Assembly: GCF_000807775.2 (NCBI RefSeq) | Contig: NZ_CP047385.1 | Span: 930,001-994,000, forward strand | DNA: 64,000 nt | DNA from: Pandoraea fibrosis | GTDB taxonomy: Bacteria; Pseudomonadota; Gammaproteobacteria; Burkholderiales; Burkholderiaceae | Direction: 5' to 3' | In this document: piece after piece, positions 9,374-19,871 of the stretch | Layout of the letters: each line of letters starts with the position of its first letter | Numbering within the stretch: position 1 is the first letter of the stretch | Program-made: the position numbers and the translations under genes | Notes under the pieces: model-generated | What the model was told of the DNA's origin: nothing | Seen by the model: only the letters and a program-made list of their open reading frames with translations | The model's database searches: none

Positions 9374-10000
9374 ATGAAAGTCTGGAGTGACTCGTTTGCC
9401 GGGAATGCGGCGATGGATGCACAGTTCGCCTTCGGCAAACCGGATGCGCAATCGCATGTCGCGTTGTCGCAGAACAAGAATCCCCATCTGGCATGGTCCG
9501 ATGTGCCCGCCGGTACGCGTTCGTTCGTCGTGATCTGTACCGACAGCGACGTGCCGAGCCAGGGCGACGACGTCAACAAGGAAGGTCGTGAAGTGCCGGC
9601 CGACCTGCCGCGTGTCGACTTTTACCACTGGGTGCTCGTCGATGTGCCGGCCTCGGTCTCCGAGATTCCGGCGGCAAGCCACAGCAATCACGTGACGCCG
9701 CGCGGCAAGTTCGGTCCCGATGCGCTCGACGGCATGCGCCACGGCGTGAACGACTACACCGCCTGGTTCGCGGGCGACGACACCATGAAGGGCGATTACT
9801 ACGGCTACGACGGCCCGTGCCCGCCGTGGAACGACACGATCGTGCACCATTATCACTTCACCGTGTATGCGCTCGACATCGAGCGTGTGCCGCTCGAGGG
9901 CCGCTTCGGTGGCGACGATGTGCTCGCCGCAATCAAGCCGCATGTGCTGGGTAGCGCCAGTGTGACCGGTACCTACACGCTCAATCCGAAGGCAGCCTGA
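9374..10000 (+). CDS. YbhB/YbcL-type phosphatidylethanolamine-binding (PEBP) family protein
   Basis: A 208-residue member of the PEBP/RKIP-like family (YbhB/YbcL). The ligand-pocket segments are visible: LSQNKNPHLAWSDVPAGTRS near residue 35, followed by VVICTDSDVPSQ (family DPDxP region, here with Ser replacing one Pro), DFYHWVLVDVP near 84-94, and HHYHFTVYALD near 156-166. No signal peptide is visible, so it is probably cytosolic. In E. coli these proteins have no firm physiological role, and I infer none. The ATG at 9374 follows GGGAGAATCTG. It is followed 55 bp later by a histidine phosphatase gene. Confidence 0.9.
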   Translation: MKVWSDSFAGNAAMDAQFAFGKPDAQSHVALSQNKNPHLAWSDVPAGTRSFVVICTDSDVPSQGDDVNKEGREVPADLPRVDFYHWVLVDVPASVSEIPAASHSNHVTPRGKFGPDALDGMRHGVNDYTAWFAGDDTMKGDYYGYDGPCPPWNDTIVHHYHFTVYALDIERVPLEGRFGGDDVLAAIKPHVLGSASVTGTYTLNPKAA

Positions 10001-10055
10001 CGGCGCCCGTCGCCTTCTCATTTCCTCTGGACTCACGCAATACGCACTCGCATCG

Positions 10056-10772
10056 ATGACTGGCACGACGACGACCCTCACTTTGATTCGCCACGGCGAG
10101 ACCGACTGGAACCGCGTCAAACGGATTCAGGGGCATACGGATATTGCGCTGTCGACGCAAGGCGAGCGTCAGGCAGTCTTGCTGGGCGAGCGTGTCGCGC
10201 GTGAGGTCGCAGCGCATGGCCGTGTGTTCGATCATGTGCTCACGAGTGATTTGCAGCGTGCGGTGCAGACGGCGGCGCCCGTTGCGCAAGCCTGCGGCTT
10301 GCCGCTCGTACGCACCGCGAATTTGCGGGAGCGTCATTACGGAATCTTCGAGACTCACGTGCCCGATGAGATTCAGGCGGCGTATCCGCAGGACTATTCA
10401 CGCTGGCAGAGTCGCGATCCGGATTTCGTGATTCCCGGTGGCGAGTCGACGCGCGGCTTCTACACCCGCATCACGGATTTCGTCGCACAGCTTGTGCGAG
10501 AACACGAGGGCCAGCATCTGGCGCTCGTGGCGCATGGCGGTGTGCTCGACTGCTGCTATCGGCTGGCGACGGGACTTGCGTTATCCGAGCCGCGCGCCTA
10601 TCCGTTGCTCAATGCGAGCGTGAACCGTCTGGCCTATGACGGCGAGCGTTGGCAGGTACTGAGCTGGGGAGATGTCACGCATCTGGACGATGAGGCGCGC
10701 GATGAAAGCAACGACACGCCGGGGAGTGTTTCTGCCTCGGCCTCGGATCGCGTCGATCCTCGCGTGGTGTAA
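10056..10772 (+). CDS. Histidine phosphatase family protein (phosphoglycerate-mutase-like)
   Basis: A 238-residue phosphatase of the histidine phosphatase superfamily. The phospho-accepting histidine lies in LIRHGETDWN (residues 10-19), the second histidine in LVAHGGVLDC near residue 160, and the family Arg and Glu in SDLQRAVQTA and LRERHYG. RHGETDWN plus the GIFE/WQS region suits the GpmB/CobC-type cofactor-independent phosphatases rather than true 2,3-BPG mutases; the substrate is not determinable. A short Asp/Glu/Ser-rich tail follows the fold. It converges with the DUF2236 gene, with only two bases between stop codons. Confidence 0.9.
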   Translation: MTGTTTTLTLIRHGETDWNRVKRIQGHTDIALSTQGERQAVLLGERVAREVAAHGRVFDHVLTSDLQRAVQTAAPVAQACGLPLVRTANLRERHYGIFETHVPDEIQAAYPQDYSRWQSRDPDFVIPGGESTRGFYTRITDFVAQLVREHEGQHLALVAHGGVLDCCYRLATGLALSEPRAYPLLNASVNRLAYDGERWQVLSWGDVTHLDDEARDESNDTPGSVSASASDRVDPRVV

Positions 10773-10774
10773 GG

Positions 10775-11761
10775 TCAGCGCTCCAGCGACGGTTGCGCCG
10801 CCACGACATCGGGAGCGGCCAGTGCGCGACGCCGCGCCCGGTGGGCCACGCTGTTACGCATCGACCAGCGGGCGACCTGCGCCATGTGACGCACGGCAGG
10901 GCGCAACGTGAGGCGTCGCACCATCGACTGCGCTTCAAATCCGAGCATCGCCTGAGACCAGTCCGGCAACAGATCGATGCCCGCCCGAAACAACAATCCA
11001 CTGAACACTCGCGCGCCCGCGAACGGGGCCGGCAGGTTGCGCAATACGCGCACGACTTCCTCGGTGCGTTCGCTGGCGCATAACGCCGGGCGCATCGCAG
11101 CGAGATACTCGTCGATTTGCGACACACTCGTCGGCACATCGCGCGCGCCGAGGGCCACGGCAATCCGTGAGACTTCCGCGTAGTAGCGGTCCTGCTCGCT
11201 GCGCGCGAACGCCGGATTCTTGTAGACGAGATAGCTGCGCAGAAAGCTCGACGTCTCCGCCACATGCACCCATGTCAGCAGGTCGGGATCGTAAGCCGCA
11301 TAGGGACGGCCATCGGGGGCCGTGCCCTTGACCTGCAAATGGATGCGGCGCACACGTTCGAGCAGCGCTTCGGCGTCGGCGGTGTTGCCGAAGGTCGTGC
11401 CGCCAATGAACGTTGCCGTGCGGCGCAGTCGGCCGATCACGTCCTGCCGGAAGGTCGAGTGATCCCAGACGCCGGCCATCGCGAGCGGGTGCAGCGATTG
11501 CATCAGCAACGCGCTGATCCCGCCGATCATCATGGACGTGAAGTCCCCGTGCACATGCCAGCAAGCGGCATGGGGGCCGAACAGGCCGGGATCGCCGGCC
11601 GGGGTGTCGTAGTTCAGACGCGGTGCGCCCGGGCCTGAGGTCAGGCTCACCAGCCGCATGGCAATGGCATGTCGCAGGTGTCCCGACACACCCGTCACCG
11701 GTCCGGCAGGCCGCAGAGGCGTTGCCGGAGGTGGCGTGGGGAGATCGTCGTGCGAGGACAT
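10775..11761 (-). CDS. DUF2236 / MpaB-type oxygenase family protein
   Basis: A 328-residue protein of the DUF2236 family, related to MpaB and rubber oxygenase (Lcp), which are b-type haem proteins. Family segments include the HVHGDFTSMMIGGISALLMQSLHPLAMAGV region (starting about residue 69; contains candidate haem ligand His) and LLTWVHVAETSSFL near 163-176. The N-terminus is Pro-rich and no signal peptide is visible. Substrate and physiological role are unknown; the link to oxidation is by family only. It lies alone on the minus strand upstream of ruvB's 3' end, separated by 30 bp, and may be the last gene of the ruvC-ruvB transcript's neighbourhood. Confidence 0.85.
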   Translation of the reverse strand: MSSHDDLPTPPPATPLRPAGPVTGVSGHLRHAIAMRLVSLTSGPGAPRLNYDTPAGDPGLFGPHAACWHVHGDFTSMMIGGISALLMQSLHPLAMAGVWDHSTFRQDVIGRLRRTATFIGGTTFGNTADAEALLERVRRIHLQVKGTAPDGRPYAAYDPDLLTWVHVAETSSFLRSYLVYKNPAFARSEQDRYYAEVSRIAVALGARDVPTSVSQIDEYLAAMRPALCASERTEEVVRVLRNLPAPFAGARVFSGLLFRAGIDLLPDWSQAMLGFEAQSMVRRLTLRPAVRHMAQVARWSMRNSVAHRARRRALAAPDVVAAQPSLER

Positions 11762-11791
11762 ACGTCGTTCAGCGTGACGTGGCGGCAGGCG

Positions 11792-12862
11792 TCACTTGCC
11801 GGTGGCGTCGGGCGACCAGAGCGTGCCGCTGTCCGGTGCGTTGCCGGGGGCGGCCAGGCCGAAGTGACGGAACGCCGCGAGGGTTGCGACGCGTCCGCGT
11901 GGTGTGCGTTGAAGGAAGCCCTGCTGGATCAGATACGGCTCGATCACGTCTTCGATGGTGTCGCGCTCTTCGCCAATGGCGGCGGCGAGGTTGTCCACGC
12001 CGACGGGGCCGCCGTCGAACTTGTACAGCACGGCTTCGAGCAGTTTGCGGTCCATCACGTCGAAGCCTTCGGGGTCGACGTCGAGCATCCGCAGGGCCGC
12101 GTCGGCGACCGCGGCGGTGATGCGCCCGTCGGCCTTCACTTCGGCGAAATCGCGCACACGCCGCAGCAGGCGGTTGGCGATACGCGGCGTGCCGCGCGCA
12201 CGGCGGGCGATCTCAAAGGCGCCGTCGTCGGCGATGACGGCACCGAGCAGGCCGGCGGAACGACGCACGATACCCGCCAGCTCCTCGGCCGAATAGAACT
12301 CCAGACGCGCCACGATCCCGAAGCGGTCGCGCAGCGGATTCGTCAGCATGCCGGCGCGCGTGGTGGCGCCGACCAGTGTGAACGGTTGCAGATCGAGCTT
12401 GACGCTGCGCGCGGCCGGACCTTCGCCGATCATGATGTCGATCTGATAGTCCTCGAGCGCCGGATACAGAATTTCTTCGACGACCGGCGAGAGCCGGTGG
12501 ATTTCGTCGATGAACAGGACGTCGTTGGCTTCGAGATTGGTCAGCAGCGCCGCGAGGTCGCCGGGACGTTCCAGCACGGGGCCCGACGTCTGGCGCAGAT
12601 GCACGCCCATTTCACGGGCAATGATGTGGGCGAGCGTCGTTTTGCCCAGACCGGGCGGGCCGAACAGGAGCACGTGGTCGAGCGGCTCCGAGCGCTTGCG
12701 GGCCGCCTCGATGAAGATTTCCAACTGCTCGCGCACCTTGCGCTGTCCGACGTATTCGTCGAGCAGCTTGGGGCGCAACGCGCGCTCGAAGGCTTCTTCG
12801 TTGGGCGAGGCCGGGGTGGGCGCGATGATGCGCTCGGCGGCGAGTTTGTCGGTTTCGATCAT
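11792..12862 (-). CDS. ruvB: Holliday junction branch migration ATPase RuvB
   Basis: AAA+ motor that drives branch migration together with RuvA. Walker [10 protein letters not shown] is at residues 68-76, Walker B LFIDEIH near 121, and the sensor/arginine-finger region [18 protein letters not shown] near 170-187; the winged-helix domain closes the protein (PHQ-like [15 protein letters not shown]). At 356 residues it is full-length. It is downstream of ruvC on the same strand with only a 79-bp gap, so ruvA, which usually sits between ruvC and ruvB, is absent here. RuvB needs RuvA for DNA loading, so ruvA is expected elsewhere in the genome. Confidence 0.97.
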   Translation of the reverse strand: MIETDKLAAERIIAPTPASPNEEAFERALRPKLLDEYVGQRKVREQLEIFIEAARKRSEPLDHVLLFGPPGLGKTTLAHIIAREMGVHLRQTSGPVLERPGDLAALLTNLEANDVLFIDEIHRLSPVVEEILYPALEDYQIDIMIGEGPAARSVKLDLQPFTLVGATTRAGMLTNPLRDRFGIVARLEFYSAEELAGIVRRSAGLLGAVIADDGAFEIARRARGTPRIANRLLRRVRDFAEVKADGRITAAVADAALRMLDVDPEGFDVMDRKLLEAVLYKFDGGPVGVDNLAAAIGEERDTIEDVIEPYLIQQGFLQRTPRGRVATLAAFRHFGLAAPGNAPDSGTLWSPDATGK

Positions 12863-12941
12863 GGCTGCATTGTAGCGCTTCGGACGTCGCTTGCCGGGGC
12901 TGGGCGACGGGATTTCACGCGATGCACGGCGGGGGGAGCGT

Positions 12942-13484
12942 TCAGCCGATCAGGCGTCCGCGCCGAACGCGCAGGCCCTTGGCCGCAAGGGCAGGCGCGA
13001 CGTCGGCCAGAGCCGCGTAGGTTTCGCCGCTGTGCGCGTGGCAGATGGCCACGCCCAGGGCATCGGACGCGTCCTTGCCCGGCGTGCCGGTCAGCGTGAG
13101 CAGGCGTGTGACCATCTCCTGCACCTGTTCCTTGCGGGCGCGTCCGTAGCCCACGACCGCTTGCTTGAGCTGCATCGGCGTGTATTCGAAGACTTCGAGT
13201 CCGCCGACCGACAGGGCGGTAATCGCCGCACCGCGCGCCTGTCCGAGCAGCAGCGTGGATTGCGGGTTGACGTTGACGAACACTTTTTCGATGGCGGCCT
13301 GATCGGGCCGGTAGGTGTCGACCAGTTCCGCCACACCTTCGAAGATGATGCGCAACCGGGCGGGCAGTGTGCCGTCGCCGGTGCGGATGACGCCGCTGGT
13401 CACATACTGCAGGCGGTTGCCGTGCTTTTCGAGCACGCCAAAGCCGGTGACGCGCAGCCCTGGGTCGATGCCAAGAATTCTCAT
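12942..13484 (-). CDS. ruvC: Crossover junction endodeoxyribonuclease RuvC
   Basis: Resolvase that nicks Holliday junctions symmetrically. Counting from the ATG at 13484 (MRILGIDPG), the four metal-binding acids fall exactly where E. coli RuvC has them: Asp7, Glu66 (AAIEKVFV), Asp138 and Asp141 (GKDASDALG). This supports that start over the in-frame ATG 17 codons upstream. The protein is 180 residues, the normal length. It is the first gene of a minus-strand unit with ruvB and lacks the usual downstream ruvA. Confidence 0.96.
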   Translation of the reverse strand: MRILGIDPGLRVTGFGVLEKHGNRLQYVTSGVIRTGDGTLPARLRIIFEGVAELVDTYRPDQAAIEKVFVNVNPQSTLLLGQARGAAITALSVGGLEVFEYTPMQLKQAVVGYGRARKEQVQEMVTRLLTLTGTPGKDASDALGVAICHAHSGETYAALADVAPALAAKGLRVRRGRLIG

Positions 13485-13796
13485 GCGGGGGCCAAAAATG
13501 ATCGGCGGCCAGACCGATGCGGGCGAGGAAGCCAATATGGCCCGTATTCTGGCACACCCGGGCGGTCGCGTCGCCGGCGCTGCGTTTCAGCGCATGAGAC
13601 GCGCACGACGCACTCGACATCGTGAGGGAGGGTACCTTGTCGCCATGCGCGACAGCCGCGCTCGCCCGGTCGCGTCGATATGTCGCAGGCTTCGCGTCCG
13701 GCGGGCCTTTGTGATGGGCATCGCGACACGGTGGATTGTTGTACATTGCTTGCTGTTCTCAATATTCGACGGCCCGTTTGCGGGCCGCTGTCCCCG
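13485..13796. other. Divergent intergenic region, ruvC / HemJ-like gene
   Basis: 312 bp between divergently oriented genes, expected to hold both promoters. The only structure I see is a small hairpin GGCCCG-TTTG-CGGGCC (near 13771-13786), 10 bp before the HemJ-like start codon, which could affect translation. Open frames through it are extensions without recognisable protein. Confidence 0.4.
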
Positions 13797-14213
13797 ATGC
13801 TCTGGATCAAAGCGCTGCACATCGTTTTCGTCGCTTCGTGGTTTGCCGGTCTGTTCTATCTGCCGCGCATCTTCGTCAACCTCGCGATGGAGAGCGACGC
13901 GGCCGCCACGCAGCGCCTGCTGCTCATGGCACGCAAGCTGTATCGGTTCATGACGATTCTGGCCGTGCCGGCGCTCGCTTTCGGACTGATCCTCTGGCTG
14001 TACTACGGCATTGGCCGCTATGGTGGCTGGCTGCACGCCAAGCTGCTGATCGTGGTGTTGCTGTTGGGCTATCACCATGCGTGCGGCCGTCTGCTGCGCA
14101 AGTTCGAGACCGGTCGCAACACGCATTCGCATCGCTGGTATCGCTATTTCAACGAATTCCCGGTGCTCGGTCTGCTCGCGGCGGTGATCCTCGTGGTCGT
14201 CAAGCCGTTCTGA
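13797..14213 (+). CDS. CopD/HemJ-type membrane protein
   Basis: A 138-residue integral membrane protein with four hydrophobic segments (about residues 3-22, 50-72, 83-98, 120-137). MLWIKALHIVFVASWFAGLF at the N-terminus, with His8 in the first helix, and LYRFMTI plus LHAKLLIVVLLLGYHH match HemJ, the haem-b-containing protoporphyrinogen IX oxidase of many proteobacteria (UPF0093); CopD-family annotation is the common alternative. The frame is open 39 codons upstream, but family alignment and a hydrophobic start support the ATG at 13797. HemJ would oxidise protoporphyrinogen during haem synthesis; this function is by family, not shown by context. Confidence 0.8.
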   Translation: MLWIKALHIVFVASWFAGLFYLPRIFVNLAMESDAAATQRLLLMARKLYRFMTILAVPALAFGLILWLYYGIGRYGGWLHAKLLIVVLLLGYHHACGRLLRKFETGRNTHSHRWYRYFNEFPVLGLLAAVILVVVKPF

Positions 14214-14282
14214 ACCGAAGCCGTCACGCAATACGGGCGCAACGCATCAGCGCCCACCATCGAAAGCCGAGAGGAGTCTGCC

Positions 14283-14903
14283 GTGAGTCTGACCTGCGAT
14301 TATTTTGTGGCGCCGCCGTCGCCGTTTGTGTACATGGGCCATGCACGCTTTGTCGAACTGGCACGTCGCTACGACGTGCAGATCCAATTGAAGCCGATGG
14401 ATCTCGGCCGCATCTTCGCGGGCTCGGGCGGGCTGCCGCTGGCCAAGCGCACGCCGCAACGTCAGGCGTATCGTCTGGTCGAGCTGGCGCGCTGGTCGAA
14501 GTATCTCGACGTGCCGCTCACCCTGCAGCCGAAGTTTTTCCCGGTGGCGGGTGATCCGGCGGCTCGCCTGATCGTCGCTACGCAACTCGCCCATGGCACG
14601 GACAAGGCGCTCGATCTGTCGGCTGCGATCTCGAAGGCGCTCTGGACCGAGGAGCGCAACATTGCCGATGACGCCACGTTGCAAGCCATTGCCGATGGAC
14701 TTTCGCTCGACGGCAAGGTGCTGCTCGCTGCCTCGAATGGCGCGGGCGTGCAGGCGGCCTACGACGCGAATACCGACGAAGCCGCGAACGCAGGCGTGTT
14801 CGGCGCGCCGTGGTTTGTCTTCGAGGGCCAGCCCTTTTGGGGGCAGGATCGTCTCGACTTTCTCGAACGGGCATTTGCCGAAGCGCGCGGCGCAAAGCGC
14901 TGA
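14283..14903 (+). CDS. 2-hydroxychromene-2-carboxylate isomerase family protein (DsbA-like)
   Basis: A 206-residue thioredoxin-fold protein of the kappa-GST/HCCA isomerase family. The N-terminal YFVAPPSPFVYMGHARF (about residues 7-23) carries the Ser that binds glutathione in place of the DsbA cysteines; the cis-Pro loop is in FGAPWFVFEGQPFWGQDRLDF (starting about 177). Characterised members isomerise 2-hydroxychromene-2-carboxylate in naphthalene catabolism, but no aromatic degradation genes are nearby, so the substrate here is open. It starts with GTG at 14283 after AGAGGAGTCTGCC, a good ribosome-binding site. A hydroxyacid dehydrogenase follows 76 bp later. Confidence 0.88.
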   Translation: MSLTCDYFVAPPSPFVYMGHARFVELARRYDVQIQLKPMDLGRIFAGSGGLPLAKRTPQRQAYRLVELARWSKYLDVPLTLQPKFFPVAGDPAARLIVATQLAHGTDKALDLSAAISKALWTEERNIADDATLQAIADGLSLDGKVLLAASNGAGVQAAYDANTDEAANAGVFGAPWFVFEGQPFWGQDRLDFLERAFAEARGAKR

Positions 14904-14979
14904 TCCGGCAAGCCGAAGGTTTCCCTCGTTATGTCCATCGGCGTCGGGTGACGGCGGTGGCCCCCCAGGAGTCAAGAGG

Positions 14980-15960
14980 ATGAGTCGTCCGGAAGTGGTG
15001 TTGTACAAGAGCGTGCCGCCAGACGTGCGGGCACGGTTGGCCGAGGCGTTCACGCTCACGGAATTCAACGGCGTGAACGACGGCAATCGGGCGGAATTCG
15101 CGGCGGCGCTCAGTCGTGCCGACGGCGCCATCGGCGTTGGCGTGAACGTCACGCCCGCGCTGCTCGACGCGGCGCCCAAGCTCAAGGCGTGGGCCACGAT
15201 CTCTGTGGGCTACGACCAGTTCGATGTGCCCGATCTCACGCGTCGCGGCGTGGTGCTGATGAACACGCCGGACGTGCTGACGCAGACCACGGCGGATACC
15301 GTCTTCTCGCTGATTCTGGCAAGCGCGCGTCGTGTGGTCGAGCTTGCCGAACTGGTGAAGGCGGGGGGCTGGAAGTCGAGCCTCGGCGAGGAATACTTCG
15401 GTACCGATGTGCAGGGCAAGACGCTGGGCATCGTCGGCATGGGGCGTATTGGCGGGGCCGTTGCGCGTCGTGCGGCGCTGGGCTTCGGCATGAAAGTGCT
15501 GTACAGCAACCGGTCCCGTAACGAAGCGGCAGAGCAGGCGTATGGTGCTGAGCATCGGTCGTTGCCCGAGTTGCTCGCGCAAGCCGATTTCGTCGTCACG
15601 CTGGTGCCGCTCTCGCCGGAGACCGAGCGATTGATCGGGGCCCGTGAATTTGCGCAGATGAAGCCAGGCGCAATCTTCATCAACGCGGCGCGTGGCAGGG
15701 TGATTGATGAGGCGGCGCTGATCGACGCATTGGCGTCGGGCCATCTGCGTGCGGCCGGTCTCGACGTGTTCGAGCGCGAGCCGGTGTCGGTCGATTCGCC
15801 GTTGCTGAAGATGAAGAACGTGGTGGCGTTGCCGCACATCGGCTCGGCAACGCACGAGACGCGTCACGCGATGGCGTCATGTGCGGCGGACAACCTGATC
15901 GCCGCGCTGACCGGCAAGCCGTTGCAGAATGCAGTGAATCCGCAAGCGCAGCCGCGCTGA
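14980..15960 (+). CDS. D-isomer 2-hydroxyacid dehydrogenase (glyoxylate/hydroxypyruvate reductase type)
   Basis: NAD(P)H-dependent 2-hydroxyacid dehydrogenase, 326 residues. The catalytic N-terminal domain has WATISVGYDQFDV (about 69-81, family substrate loop). The Rossmann motif is GIVGMGRIGGAVARR near 149. The catalytic Arg is in INAARGRVIDE near 233, the Glu in AAGLDVFEREPV, and the acid-base His in LPHIGSATHETR near 286. This pattern best fits GhrB-type glyoxylate/hydroxypyruvate or 2-ketogluconate reductases. Proximity to the gluconate/Entner-Doudoroff genes makes 2-ketogluconate reduction a reasonable inference. The ATG at 14980 is preceded by CAAGAGG. Confidence 0.9.
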   Translation: MSRPEVVLYKSVPPDVRARLAEAFTLTEFNGVNDGNRAEFAAALSRADGAIGVGVNVTPALLDAAPKLKAWATISVGYDQFDVPDLTRRGVVLMNTPDVLTQTTADTVFSLILASARRVVELAELVKAGGWKSSLGEEYFGTDVQGKTLGIVGMGRIGGAVARRAALGFGMKVLYSNRSRNEAAEQAYGAEHRSLPELLAQADFVVTLVPLSPETERLIGAREFAQMKPGAIFINAARGRVIDEAALIDALASGHLRAAGLDVFEREPVSVDSPLLKMKNVVALPHIGSATHETRHAMASCAADNLIAALTGKPLQNAVNPQAQPR

Positions 15961-15972
15961 TCCTCGCTGTCT

Positions 15973-16818
15973 CTAACGCCCTTCGCTCGTCGTTCTGCGA
16001 CGATTGATGACTTCCTTGGCGCGCGCAAGTTGGGTGGGCAGTCGATCGCCGAGTCGCAGCGCCATGCCCACGGCTAGCACGTCGCCAATGGCCAGATGCG
16101 TAATGCGTGAGGTCAGCGGCGAGTAGACGTCGGTGTCTTCGTCGACGTCGGCAAAAAGCGCCACACTGGCCAGTCGCGACAACGGCGAATTGCTGTGCGT
16201 GATGGCGATCACGCTAGCACCCGCCGTGCGTGCCAGTTGCACGGCTTCGAGCAGATCCTGTGTCCGCCCGGTGTTGGAGATCGCCACCACCACATCGCCC
16301 GCGCGTAGCAACGCGGCCGACATGCCATAGACGTGCGGGTCGTTGTAGGCCACGGCCGGCACGCCGAGCCGGAAGAACTTGTGCTGCATGTCCTGTGCCG
16401 CAATCCCCGACGCCCCAGCCCCATAGAACTCGATGCGCCGTGCGCCTGCGAGCAGGTCGATGGCCTGCCCGATGCTGTCGGGCGACAGATTGTTGCGAAC
16501 CTGCATGAGACTGCCGATGGTGCGATCGAGCACTTTGCTGGCGATGCCGGGCACCGGTTCGTCGGGCCGCACGTCCCGGTGTACGAACGGTACCCCTTGT
16601 GCAATGCCCTGCGCCAACCGGATCTTGAATTCGCGATAGCCGCTGCATCCGACGGCCTGACAGAACCGGGCGATGGTGGGTTGGCTGACGCTGGCGCGCT
16701 CGGCCAACTCGTTCATCGATAAGTCGACGACTTCGCGCGGGGCCTCCAGCACATAGGTCGCGAGCTTGCGCTCGGACGGACGCAGTTGAGTCAGTGTGGC
16801 TTCGATTCGGTTAAGCAT
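15973..16818 (-). CDS. hexR: RpiR-family transcriptional regulator HexR
   Basis: Repressor of glucose/gluconate catabolism genes that is released by 2-keto-3-deoxy-6-phosphogluconate (KDPG). The 281-residue protein has an N-terminal RpiR helix-turn-helix (about 1-77; SMNELAERASVSQPTIARFC) and a C-terminal SIS sugar-phosphate domain (about 125-255; IEFYGAGASGIAAQDMQ and VVAISNTGRTQDLLEA). The frame is open 26 codons upstream, but the ATG at 16818 gives the canonical MLNRIEATL start. It is divergent from edd, and two HexR-like palindromes lie between, consistent with control of both promoters. Assignment as HexR rather than another RpiR protein rests on this context. Confidence 0.88.
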   Translation of the reverse strand: MLNRIEATLTQLRPSERKLATYVLEAPREVVDLSMNELAERASVSQPTIARFCQAVGCSGYREFKIRLAQGIAQGVPFVHRDVRPDEPVPGIASKVLDRTIGSLMQVRNNLSPDSIGQAIDLLAGARRIEFYGAGASGIAAQDMQHKFFRLGVPAVAYNDPHVYGMSAALLRAGDVVVAISNTGRTQDLLEAVQLARTAGASVIAITHSNSPLSRLASVALFADVDEDTDVYSPLTSRITHLAIGDVLAVGMALRLGDRLPTQLARAKEVINRRRTTSEGR

Positions 16819-17053
16819 GGCAGGCAGGCACCAACAAAAGCAGAGACGCGCAGCGGACATCGCCACGCGCCGTTCCCCTAATCCTCGATTTCCCATCTCG
16901 CCGGGATCGCGCGCCCAGCGATGCGGGCCGGCGCGGGGTCCGGGTGGGTCTGGCGCCCACTATAGCACCCGCACGCCCGGGCACCGCAGCGTCGAGACGG
17001 GCGTTTCGGCACGCTGATAGGAATGCTGGAGTGAACGTTGACTGCCGTGGAAA

Positions 17054-17068
17054 TGTACAAAAACTACA
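17054..17068. promoter_or_regulatory. Putative HexR operator 1
   Basis: TGTACAAAAACTACA: TGTA and TACA arms around a 7-base centre, differing at about two positions from the proteobacterial HexR pattern TGTA-R-T-W-W-W-A-Y-TACA. It lies in the hexR/edd intergenic region. Confidence 0.6.
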
Positions 17069-17182
17069 AAAAATCGATATTTCATATTATGGATGGGTGT
17101 TTCTCAATGCGGCAATACCTTGCGTAACTCACGGAAAATTCTAGGTAAAACCCCGAGTGCCGTTGGCTTTTGATTGATGGGA

Positions 17183-17197
17183 TGTAGAATTTCTACT
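17183..17197. promoter_or_regulatory. Putative HexR operator 2
   Basis: TGTAGAATTTCTACT contains a perfect palindrome, GTAGAA-T-TTCTAC (17184-17196), 56 bp before the edd start codon, a position suited to repression. It is a weaker match to the HexR consensus than operator 1. Confidence 0.5.
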
Positions 17198-17252
17198 AAA
17201 CTCCGCTCCCAATCGCACCTGCCCTGGGTGCGTCGCAATCCCGTTCCCCGGC

Positions 17253-19088
<1,836 letters not shown>

Positions 19089-19124
19089 CGTGCAGTCCAC
19101 GTCACGGCATTCAAGGAAAACGTA

Positions 19125-19751
19125 ATGGACATCAATGACATCGTTCGTGCCGGTCCCGTGGTTCCGGTGCTCCAGTTCGACAACGTCGAGCAGGGTGAGC
19201 AAGTCTCGCGCGCATTGCTCGCGGGCGGCGTGCGGGTCCTCGAAATCACGCTTCGCACACCGGCGGCAATGGACGTCATTCGCCATGTGGCAGGGCTGTC
19301 CGACGAACTGATCGTGGGAGTGGGCACGCTCACGCGTCCCGAGGAAATGGCGCAGGCCGTGGCGGCCGGCGCGCGTTTCGGCGTCTCGCCGGGCTATACG
19401 CCTGCGCTGGGTGCGGCTGCCAAGGCGGCCGGTCTGCCGCTGCTGCCGGGCGTGGTCACGCCGTCAGACATTCTCGCGGCGCTTGCCGACGGCTACGAGA
19501 CAGTGAAGTTCTTCCCGGCCGAACCGTCGGGGGGCGTGCCGATGCTCAAAGCGCTGTACGGCCCGTTCCGCCAGGTGCGTTTCTGCCCGACGGGTGGCAT
19601 CAGCGCGGAGTCGGCGCCGTCGTACCTCGCACAACCGAACGTGGTGTGCGTGGGCGGCTCGTGGCTGACGCCCAAGGCGCTCGTCGACGCCCGCGACTGG
19701 GACGGCATCACGCGCCTGGCACGCGCCGCGACAGCATTGCCGCGCGGCTGA
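19125..19751 (+). CDS. eda: KDPG aldolase
   Basis: Splits 2-keto-3-deoxy-6-phosphogluconate into pyruvate and glyceraldehyde-3-phosphate. The (beta/alpha)8-barrel has the Schiff-base lysine Lys128 in ETVKFFPAE, the general acid/base Glu40 and Arg44 in LEITLRT, and the phosphate loop in FCPTGGIS. At 208 residues it is normal length. The start follows AAGGAAAACGTA, a good ribosome-binding site. Its substrate KDPG is the effector of HexR, whose gene is divergent upstream, so the enzyme also removes the inducer. Confidence 0.97.
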   Translation: MDINDIVRAGPVVPVLQFDNVEQGEQVSRALLAGGVRVLEITLRTPAAMDVIRHVAGLSDELIVGVGTLTRPEEMAQAVAAGARFGVSPGYTPALGAAAKAAGLPLLPGVVTPSDILAALADGYETVKFFPAEPSGGVPMLKALYGPFRQVRFCPTGGISAESAPSYLAQPNVVCVGGSWLTPKALVDARDWDGITRLARAATALPRG

Positions 19752-19871
19752 CTGCGAGGTGGCAGGACGGCCGTAGAAGGAGCACGGCCGGCAGGACCCA
19801 TAACAGGATTTCAATAATCGGGCGCAAGCCCATCGGGCATCCGCCCAACTAGCCAAACGAGGAGACCCCCC

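Larger units (their letters stand above)
16819..17252. promoter_or_regulatory. Divergent hexR/edd regulatory region
   Basis: 434 bp without a credible gene. The part from about 17040 to 17220 is AT-rich and holds two palindromes matching the HexR operator pattern, described separately. No clear sigma-70 hexamer pair was fixed by eye. Confidence 0.6.
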
